Assembly (NCBI GenBank): GCA_017307315.1
Contig: JAFKFF010000057.1
Coordinates: forward strand, 1 to 10,371
Reading direction: 5' to 3'
Length of the DNA: 10,371 nt
From: Alphaproteobacteria bacterium
Lineage (GTDB): Bacteria > Pseudomonadota > Alphaproteobacteria > Micropepsales > Micropepsaceae
In this document: one piece after another, positions 5,769 to 10,371 of the stretch
Numbering within the stretch: the first letter of the stretch is position 1
How the letters are laid out: the number at the start of each line of letters is the position of its first letter
Position numbers and translations under genes: made by a program
Notes under the pieces: generated by a model
Told to the model about the DNA's origin: nothing
Databases searched by the model: none
Seen by the model: only the letters and a program-made list of their open reading frames with translations

Positions 5769-6347
5769 CTATTTCCGCTGGCTGAGTTCGGCGAGCTGGC
5801 GGCGCATCGCTTCCATTTCCCGCTTCAAGGCATCGACATCGCTGGAGGGCGACTTTTCCTCCGGCTGCTCTTCCGTCCGCCGGCCCGCCGCCGCGGTGAA
5901 GGGCGAGAACATCTGCATCGCATGCTCGAAGATGGCCAGGTTCTGGCGCGTCAGATTCTCGATCATCTGATTGCCGCCGCCCATCGCTTCGGCGATGCGG
6001 TCGCGCATCGCGCCCTGGTTCTTGGTGAAGCTGTCCATGCTCATGTCGAGATAGCCGGGCACGAAGGCCTGCAGGCTGTCGCCATAGAAGCGGATCAGCT
6101 GGCGCAGGAATTTGATCGGGAGCAGATTCTGTCCCTTGGCTTCTTCCTCGAAGATGATCTGGGTCAGAACCGAGCGGGTGATGTCTTCGCCGGTGCGCGC
6201 ATCCTGGACTTCGAATTCGACGCCGTCCTTCACCATGCCCGCCAGGTGATCGAGTGTCACATAGCTGGAGGTTTGGGTGTTGTAGAGGCGACGGTTCGCA
6301 TATTTCTTGATGACGACCGGCCCATCCTTGGCTTTTTCTTCCGACAC
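5769..6347 (-). CDS. phaR: Polyhydroxyalkanoate synthesis repressor PhaR
   Basis: PhaR is a cytoplasmic regulator that represses PHA genes, especially those for phasins and its own, and is titrated away by nascent PHA granules. The N-terminal DNA-binding domain begins PVVIKKYANRRLYNT (10-24), the hallmark of the family, and continues YVTLDHLAGMV and GEDITRSVLTQIIFEEE. The PHB accumulation domain follows with LLPIKFLRQLIRFYGDSLQ and YLDMSMDSFTKNQ. The last 25 residues (DVDALKREMEAMRRQLAELSQ) form a coiled coil. The GTG at 6345-6347 is chosen, giving 192 residues, because it is preceded by GGGGA and yields the usual N-terminus. An in-frame TTG at 6402-6404 and ATG at 6399-6401 would add about 20 atypical residues. 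It is divergent from phaA, the usual place for autoregulation. Confidence 0.95.
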   Translation of the reverse strand: MSEEKAKDGPVVIKKYANRRLYNTQTSSYVTLDHLAGMVKDGVEFEVQDARTGEDITRSVLTQIIFEEEAKGQNLLPIKFLRQLIRFYGDSLQAFVPGYLDMSMDSFTKNQGAMRDRIAEAMGGGNQMIENLTRQNLAIFEHAMQMFSPFTAAAGRRTEEQPEEKSPSSDVDALKREMEAMRRQLAELSQRK

Positions 6348-6567
6348 GAATCCCCGCCTTCTTTTTGCGCCGCATAAGGGCGGCCCGTTCCATGACAGCA
6401 TCAAGCCCGGCGGCCGTCCAGCGCCATTTTAGCAGACGCAACATCGGACGGTGGCCGGATCGCGCGGTAATGTCTTGTTTCCGCTGGTGAAAAACAGCGT
6501 GGTTTACCACGCCTCGCATTCGCGGCATTTTGTTGCCGGGCAGTTTCATCCTGGCACGGAGGAATCC
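6348..6567. promoter_or_regulatory. Divergent phaR / phaA control region
   Basis: This 220-bp gap must carry promoters for phaR (left) and the phaA-cupin-phaB genes (right). The only sharp signal is the palindrome at 6497-6512, listed separately. I see no clear -35/-10 pair. The phaA Shine-Dalgarno GGAGG is at 6558-6562. Confidence 0.5.
6497..6512. promoter_or_regulatory. Perfect palindrome, possible PhaR or other operator
   Basis: GCGTGGT-TT-ACCACGC is a 7+2+7 perfect inverted repeat lying 56 bp upstream of the phaA start in the divergent region. Its place fits a repressor site. It does not look like the TGC-rich sites described for Paracoccus PhaR, so the binding protein is open. Confidence 0.4.
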
Positions 6568-7740
6568 TTGGAAGATGTGGTGATCGTGGCGGGTGCGCGC
6601 ACCGCCGTGGGCGCGTTTAACGGCGCTTTTGCGAGCCTTTCCGCCCATCAGCTGGGCAAGGTGGTGATCGAGGCCGCGCTGGCCCGCGCCAAGGTTGCGG
6701 CGGAAGAGGTGAGCGAAACCATCCTCGGCCAGGTGCTGACGGCGGCGCAGGGACAAAATCCCGCGCGCCAGGCGGCGATCGCGGCAGGGCTTCCCATCGG
6801 CGCCCCGGCCTGGGGCATCAACATGGTGTGCGGCTCGGGCCTGCGCGCGGTGGCGCTGGGCGCCCAGGCGATCCGGAATGGCGACAGCCACATCGTGGTG
6901 GCGGGCGGCCAGGAATCCATGAGCCAATCCACCCACGCCGCCTATCTGCGCGCCGGCCAGAAAATGGGCGACCTCAATTTCATCGACACGATGATCAAGG
7001 ACGGGCTGTGGGACGCCTTCAACGGCTACCACATGGGCACCACGGCGGAGAATGTCGCGCGAGAGTGGCAGATCACCCGCGAGGAGCAGGACCGTTTCGC
7101 CGTCGCTTCGCAGAACAAGGCGGAGGCGGCGAAGAAAGCCGGCCGCTTCAAGGACGAGATCGCGCCCGTGACGGTGAAGAGCCGCAAGGGCGAGACGGTG
7201 GTCGACACCGACGAATATATCCGCGACGGCGCGACCTATGAGGCGGTGGCGGGCCTTCGCCCCGCCTTCTCCAAGGATGGCACCGTGACGGCGGGCAATG
7301 CCAGCGGCATCAATGACGGTGCCGCGGTGTTGGTCCTGATGAGCGCCAAGGATGCTTCCCGGCGCGGCCTCTCTCCGCTCGCCCGCGTCGTCAGCTGGGC
7401 CCAGGCCGGGGTCGATCCCAAGGTGATGGGTTCGGGACCCATTCCCGCTTCGCGCAAGGCGCTGGAAAAGGCGGGCTGGCGGGCCCAGGATCTGGATCTG
7501 ATCGAGGCCAATGAGGCCTTCGCCGCCCAGGCCTGCGCCGTCAACAAGGACATGGGCTGGGATCTCGCCAAGGTGAACGTCAATGGCGGCGCCATTGCCA
7601 TCGGCCATCCCATCGGCGCCTCGGGCGCGCGCGTGCTGGTGACCCTGCTGCATGAGATGGGCAAGCGCGGCGCCAAAAAGGGCCTCGCGACCCTCTGCAT
7701 CGGTGGCGGCATGGGTATCGCCATGTGCGTCGAACGTTAG
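6568..7740 (+). CDS. phaA: Acetyl-CoA C-acetyltransferase (beta-ketothiolase)
   Basis: This thiolase condenses two acetyl-CoA to acetoacetyl-CoA, the first step of poly(3-hydroxybutyrate) synthesis, and can run the reverse direction. At 390 residues it has the usual length. Catalytic residues are in place: nucleophile C88 in [12 protein letters not shown]347 in [15 protein letters not shown] and C377 in [10 protein letters not shown], almost the same numbering as the Zoogloea enzyme. The start is set at the TTG at 6568-6570, because GGAGG at 6558-6562 lies 5 nt upstream and the N-terminus then reads [14 protein letters not shown] as in the family. The longer frame from 6451 adds an unlikely 39 residues. 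It begins a probable operon with the cupin and phaB genes, divergent from phaR. Its stop is followed by an echo of its last codons (7757-7776). Confidence 0.96.
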   Translation: MEDVVIVAGARTAVGAFNGAFASLSAHQLGKVVIEAALARAKVAAEEVSETILGQVLTAAQGQNPARQAAIAAGLPIGAPAWGINMVCGSGLRAVALGAQAIRNGDSHIVVAGGQESMSQSTHAAYLRAGQKMGDLNFIDTMIKDGLWDAFNGYHMGTTAENVAREWQITREEQDRFAVASQNKAEAAKKAGRFKDEIAPVTVKSRKGETVVDTDEYIRDGATYEAVAGLRPAFSKDGTVTAGNASGINDGAAVLVLMSAKDASRRGLSPLARVVSWAQAGVDPKVMGSGPIPASRKALEKAGWRAQDLDLIEANEAFAAQACAVNKDMGWDLAKVNVNGGAIAIGHPIGASGARVLVTLLHEMGKRGAKKGLATLCIGGGMGIAMCVER

Positions 7741-7772
7741 TGAGACGCGCCCTGGACCATGTGCGTCGAACG
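7721..7772. repeat. 16-bp direct repeat spanning the phaA stop
   Basis: CCATGTGCGTCGAACG occurs at 7721-7736 (end of phaA, coding M-C-V-E-R) and again at 7757-7772, exactly 36 bp later. The offset is a multiple of three, so the second copy also encodes M-C-V-E-R in the phaA frame and ends in TAA at 7774-7776, after the TAG and TGA stops of phaA. Confidence 0.9.
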
Positions 7773-7789
7773 GTAACGCCGGGAGAGAG

Positions 7790-8104
7790 ATGAAATTTCA
7801 TCTCGACGCCAAAACATTCATGGCTCCGAAAGCCTGGGGCGCGCGCGATATCGCCGAGATCGAAGGCGCCAGCGTGCGCCTGCATTGGACCGACCAACCC
7901 TATATCTGGCACGTCAATGACGGCAGCGAAGTCTTCGTCGTGCTGGATGGCGCGGTGGACATGCACTACCGCGACGGCGCGGGCGAAAAGGTCCAGCGCC
8001 TGGCAGCCGGAGACATCATGTCCGCCCAAGCCGGCGACGAACATCTCGCCCATCCTGTCGGAGCGGCGCGGATTCTGGTAGTGGAGAAGAAAGGCAGCGT
8101 CTGA
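7790..8104 (+). CDS. Single-domain cupin protein of unknown function (104 aa)
   Basis: This small protein is one cupin beta-barrel. The first motif is WHVNDGSEVFVVLDG (40-54), with H41 and E47 in place but N43 where the second His of HxH usually stands. The second motif is GDIMSAQAGDEHLAHP (74-89), with H85 kept but without the usual P-x-G. A metal site with fewer ligands than canonical cupins is possible. The ATG follows GGGAGAGAG directly, a close Shine-Dalgarno. It sits 49 bp after phaA and 29 bp before phaB on the same strand, so it is probably co-transcribed with them. Cupins of this build occur as free-standing proteins in other alphaproteobacteria (from memory). Whether it binds a metal, a metabolite or nothing cannot be told; a role in PHA metabolism is only suggested by position. 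Confidence 0.85.
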   Translation: MKFHLDAKTFMAPKAWGARDIAEIEGASVRLHWTDQPYIWHVNDGSEVFVVLDGAVDMHYRDGAGEKVQRLAAGDIMSAQAGDEHLAHPVGAARILVVEKKGSV

Positions 8105-8133
8105 CGGCGCGAAAACAAAAGGGGGAGCGTTCA

Positions 8134-8856
8134 ATGGCACGGGTTGCGGTGGTGACGGGCGGGACGCGGGGCATCGGCGAGGCGATCTCGGTGGCGCTCC
8201 GGGATGCGGGTTACAAGGTCGCGGCCAACTATGCCGGCAATGAGACACGCGCCAAGGCGTTCACGGACAAGACCGGCATCGCCGCCTTCAAATGGGACGT
8301 GTCCTCCTTCGAGGCCTGCGTGGACGGCATCGCCCAGGTCGAAGCGGCGTTGGGACCGGTGGAGGTGATCGTCAACAATGCCGGCATCACCCGCGATGTC
8401 ACCATGAAGAAGATGAACCGCGGCGCCTGGGACGAGGTACTCGACACCAATCTCGGCGGCTGTTTCAACATGTGCAAGGCGGCCTGGGACGGCATGCTGA
8501 ACCGCGGCTTCGGCCGCGTCGTCAATATCGGTTCGATCAACGGCCAGGCCGGTCAGTATGGCCAGGTCAATTACGCCGCCGCCAAGTCCGGCATCCATGG
8601 CTTCACCAAGGCGCTCGGCCAGGAAGGCGCCGCCAAGGGCATCACCGTCAATGCCATCGCGCCCGGCTATATCGACACCGACATGGTCGCTGCCGTGCCG
8701 GCCGATGTGCTGGAGAAGATCGTCGCCCGTATCCCCGTCAAGCGGCTGGGCCAGGCGCACGAGATCGCGCGCGGGGTGCTGTTCCTGGTGGCGGATGATG
8801 CCGGGTTCATCACGGGGTCGACGATCTCCATCAACGGCGGCCAGCACATGTACTAG
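8134..8856 (+). CDS. phaB: Acetoacetyl-CoA reductase (NADPH-dependent SDR)
   Basis: PhaB reduces acetoacetyl-CoA to (R)-3-hydroxybutyryl-CoA, the monomer for PHA synthase. The 240-residue protein is a classical short-chain dehydrogenase: TGGTRGIG cofactor loop at 8-15, NNAG at 81-84, catalytic S134 in NIGSINGQ, and Y147/K151 in NYAAAKSG. The GSINGQAGQYGQVNY block and the C-terminal GQHMY are characteristic of PhaB rather than FabG. R12 in the Gly-rich loop fits NADPH use. The ATG has GGGGGAG at 8121-8127, spaced 6 nt. It is the third gene after phaA and the cupin. No PHA synthase gene follows; the next genes are ccmAB behind a terminator-like hairpin. FabG-type side activity cannot be excluded. 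Confidence 0.95.
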   Translation: MARVAVVTGGTRGIGEAISVALRDAGYKVAANYAGNETRAKAFTDKTGIAAFKWDVSSFEACVDGIAQVEAALGPVEVIVNNAGITRDVTMKKMNRGAWDEVLDTNLGGCFNMCKAAWDGMLNRGFGRVVNIGSINGQAGQYGQVNYAAAKSGIHGFTKALGQEGAAKGITVNAIAPGYIDTDMVAAVPADVLEKIVARIPVKRLGQAHEIARGVLFLVADDAGFITGSTISINGGQHMY

Positions 8857-9007
8857 GCGCGGTTCTTTTGCGTCCCGAGTTCGTCGCTCGTCGCTCATGG
8901 GCTAGTTGCCCACGTCGCTCCTCGCTTCTGCTCAGGCCGCAAAACTCCTCGCGCCTAGGCCTCGCCCCTCATTTTTGCGTTTGTCGAAGGATGAGGGTTT
9001 TCATGTT
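8857..9007. other. Pyrimidine-rich non-coding tract with repeated CGTCGCTC words
   Basis: CGTCGCTC occurs three times (8882-8889, 8889-8896, 8913-8920) around a small hairpin TGGGC-TAGTT-GCCCA (8898-8912). The reading frame across it is open but has no family-like sequence. It looks like decayed intergenic repeat material ahead of the terminator-like element at 8966-9001. Confidence 0.4.
8966..9001 (+). terminator. Terminator-like hairpin between phaB and ccmA
   Basis: CCCTCAT (8966-8972) pairs with ATGAGGG (8991-8997), and TTTT/AAGG can extend the stem with G-U and A-U pairs. TTTT (8998-9001) follows. This fits an intrinsic terminator for the pha genes. The right half, TTTGTCGAAGGATGAGGG, is also like one side of a CCTCATCC...GTCGAAGGATGAGG palindrome I remember as dispersed in alphaproteobacteria, so it may be a decayed copy of that element. 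Confidence 0.5.
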
Positions 9008-9634
9008 ATGGCAGCGGCCATGATTTCATCCCTTACCGCCGAAAAGCTGGCCTGCGCGCGCGGCGACCGGCGCGTTTTCGCCGATCTCGATTTTCGCGTG
9101 GCGGCGGGCGAAGCGCTGGTGGTGGAAGGCGCCAATGGCGCGGGCAAGACCTCGTTGCTGCGGCTGGTGGCCGGATTTCTGGCGCCGGCCGGCGGGCGTC
9201 TGGTGTTCGAGAGCGAAAGCGGTCTTCTCAGCGAAGGCGAGGAGCGCGGGCGCCATGTCGGTTGGCTGGGCCATCTGGACGGCATCAAGCCGCAGCTGAG
9301 CACCGGCGAGCAATTGGAATTTTTCGCCCGGCTTTATGGCGTGCCGGACGATGTGCGTCCGGTGCTGGAGCGGGTGGGGATCGCACGCCAGCGCGCTCTG
9401 CCTTGCCGCTATTTGTCGGCGGGGCAGAAAAAGCGGCTGGGCCTGGCGCGTCTTCTTCTGTCGCGCCGGCCGGTATGGTTGCTGGACGAGCCTTTCGCCG
9501 CGTTGGATACGGCGGGCCGCGCGCTGGCCGCGGACCTGATGCGGGCGCATTGCGGCGGGGGCGGCATCGTGATGGCGGCAACGCACGATCCCTTGGGCGT
9601 TGCGGGCCGCTCGCTGCGGCTGGAGGCGGCATGA
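9008..9634 (+). CDS. ccmA: Cytochrome c biogenesis ABC transporter ATP-binding protein CcmA
   Basis: CcmA is the ATPase of the CcmABCD complex, whose ATP hydrolysis frees haem-loaded CcmE for cytochrome c maturation. It works on the cytoplasmic face of the inner membrane. The 208 residues hold Walker A GANGAGKTS (41-49), the CcmA-typical LGHLDGIKPQLSTGEQLEFF (87-106), ABC signature LSAGQKKR (136-143), Walker B VWLLDEPF (156-163) and switch His193. The ATG at 9008 is chosen over the one at 9020 because GAGGG lies 10 nt before it; this is a close call and the first four residues are uncertain. The open frame from 8906 runs through the repeat-like tract and is not used. The stop overlaps the ccmB start (ATGA), so the two are translationally coupled. 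Confidence 0.93.
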   Translation: MAAAMISSLTAEKLACARGDRRVFADLDFRVAAGEALVVEGANGAGKTSLLRLVAGFLAPAGGRLVFESESGLLSEGEERGRHVGWLGHLDGIKPQLSTGEQLEFFARLYGVPDDVRPVLERVGIARQRALPCRYLSAGQKKRLGLARLLLSRRPVWLLDEPFAALDTAGRALAADLMRAHCGGGGIVMAATHDPLGVAGRSLRLEAA

Positions 9635-10299
9635 GCGGGTCCTTCGCCAGCCTGCTGCTGCGCGACCTCAAGCTGGCGGCCCGGTCCGGCGGCAGTGCCG
9701 CGCTGGCCCTGGCCTTCTTTGCGCTGGTGGCGACTTTGGTGCCGCTGGGCGTGGGCGCGGATTTGCGCCTTCTGGCGCGCATCGCCGGTGGGGTTCTGTG
9801 GGTGGGCGCGGTCCTGGCCGCGCTTCTGTCGCTCGACCGGCTTTACCAGGGCGATTTCGACGACGGGAGCCTGGATTTGATCGCGCTGTCGCCCTTGTCG
9901 CTGGAACAGGTCGCCCTCGCCAAGCTTCTGGCGCATTGGCTTTCCACCGGCCTGCCGCTCACCTTGCTGTCGCCGCTGCTGGCGCTTCTGTTCGGCCTGT
10001 CCTGGGAAGGAACGCAGGCCCTGTTCGTGTCGCTTCTGATCGGGGCGCCCGCCGTCAGCGCCATCGGCTCCATCGGCGCCAGCCTGACCTTGTCGCTCAA
10101 GCGCGGTGGCCTGATCCTGCCTTTGATCGTGCTGCCTCTGCTGGCGCCGGTGGTGATCTTCGGCGCCGGCGCGGTCGCGGCGGCGCTGGATCACCTGCCC
10201 AACGGCGCCCTGGGACTTTTGTCCGCCTTTGCCGCGGCGGCGGTGTTATTGTCGCCTTTCGCGGCCGCAGCATGCGTGCGGCTCAATCTCGCAGGCTAG
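9631..10299 (+). CDS. ccmB: Haem exporter/cytochrome c biogenesis membrane subunit CcmB
   Basis: CcmB is the six-helix inner-membrane partner of CcmA in the CcmABCD complex for cytochrome c maturation. The 222 residues show hydrophobic segments at about 22-40, 49-67, 99-123, 130-152, 160-184 and 193-215. The family signature LDRLYQGDFDDGSLDLIALSPLSL spans 68-91, and LILPLIVLPLLAPVVIFGAG (161-180) corresponds to the conserved P-x-x-x-P-x-L-I-F-G region. The start overlaps the ccmA stop by 4 bp and has GGAGG at 9622-9626. ccmC would normally follow, but only 72 bp remain and they contain no recognisable ccmC start. Confidence 0.93.
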   Translation: MSGSFASLLLRDLKLAARSGGSAALALAFFALVATLVPLGVGADLRLLARIAGGVLWVGAVLAALLSLDRLYQGDFDDGSLDLIALSPLSLEQVALAKLLAHWLSTGLPLTLLSPLLALLFGLSWEGTQALFVSLLIGAPAVSAIGSIGASLTLSLKRGGLILPLIVLPLLAPVVIFGAGAVAAALDHLPNGALGLLSAFAAAAVLLSPFAAAACVRLNLAG

Positions 10300-10322
10300 G
10301 GATGTTTGTTTGTCGCATTCCC

Positions 10323-10341
10323 GGACGGCAACCCGCCGTCC
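10323..10341 (+). terminator. Perfect hairpin after ccmB
   Basis: GGACGGC-AACCC-GCCGTCC is a 7-bp GC-rich perfect stem 23 bp after the ccmB stop, followed by ACTTTGCC. Only a short T-run follows, so termination is possible but not sure. A second, weaker pairing TTTGCC/GGCAAA follows up to the window edge. Confidence 0.4.
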
Positions 10342-10371
10342 ACTTTGCCTGGGAAAGCTCCGGCAAAACAG

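Noticed and set aside
5683..7653. 656-codon minus-strand open frame
   Set aside because: It lies out of frame over phaR and antisense to phaA, both with intact catalytic or family motifs. The translation is rich in His, Arg, Asp and Gly with no domain, as usual for shadow frames in GC-rich DNA.
8131..8898. 255-codon minus-strand open frame
   Set aside because: Antisense to phaB.
8906..9007. Extended N-terminus of CcmA
   Set aside because: The added residues come from the repeat-like intergenic tract and the terminator-like hairpin and have no CcmA resemblance.

Overview
The window looks like an ordinary chromosomal stretch of a GC-rich alphaproteobacterium. The evidence is the divergent phaR / phaA-phaB polyhydroxyalkanoate (PHA) locus, an iron-type superoxide dismutase, a GnyR/LiuR-like MerR regulator, a ccmAB pair for cytochrome c maturation, and non-coding palindromes of the GGAAAA...TTTTCC and CCTCATCC...GGATGAGG kinds that I remember as scattered in alphaproteobacterial genomes. 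I cannot name the genus. I see no tRNA, rRNA, CRISPR array, transposase, integrase or phage gene.

Layout. The left edge (1-905, minus) is the N-terminal part of a fatty-acyl-CoA synthetase, cut by the window. A divergent gap of 167 bp containing one imperfect hairpin separates it from a class III omega-aminotransferase (1073-2452, plus). Beyond the aminotransferase lies the most unusual non-coding structure: a tandem 80-bp repeat with a hairpin in each unit (about 2472-2674). Its third, partial copy forms the last dozen codons of a convergent 63-residue protein gene (2635-2826, minus). Then come sodB (3082-3717) with a strong terminator-like hairpin and a MerR regulator (3839-4297) with a candidate operator just upstream. 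Next are a small lipoprotein (4316-4645, minus), a receiver-like protein lacking the phosphorylation residues (4720-5238), and a small membrane-anchored protein (5247-5531, minus).

The right half is a PHA block. phaR (5769-6347, minus) diverges from phaA (6568-7740), which is followed by a cupin gene (7790-8104) and phaB (8134-8856), probably as one transcript. PhaA condenses two acetyl-CoA and PhaB reduces the product to (R)-3-hydroxybutyryl-CoA for a PHA synthase that is not in the window. PhaR is the expected repressor. The cupin between phaA and phaB is not part of the textbook pathway. After a short non-coding tract with a terminator-like hairpin, ccmA and ccmB (9008-10299, overlapping by 4 bp) encode the ATPase and membrane subunits of the CcmABCD system that acts in haem delivery to periplasmic apocytochromes c.

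Most of the window is housekeeping metabolism. I do not see a convincing new multi-gene system. The items most worth a second look are the tandem hairpin repeat that supplies the end of a gene, the receiver without phospho-acceptor, the cupin inside the pha operon, and the small unassigned proteins.
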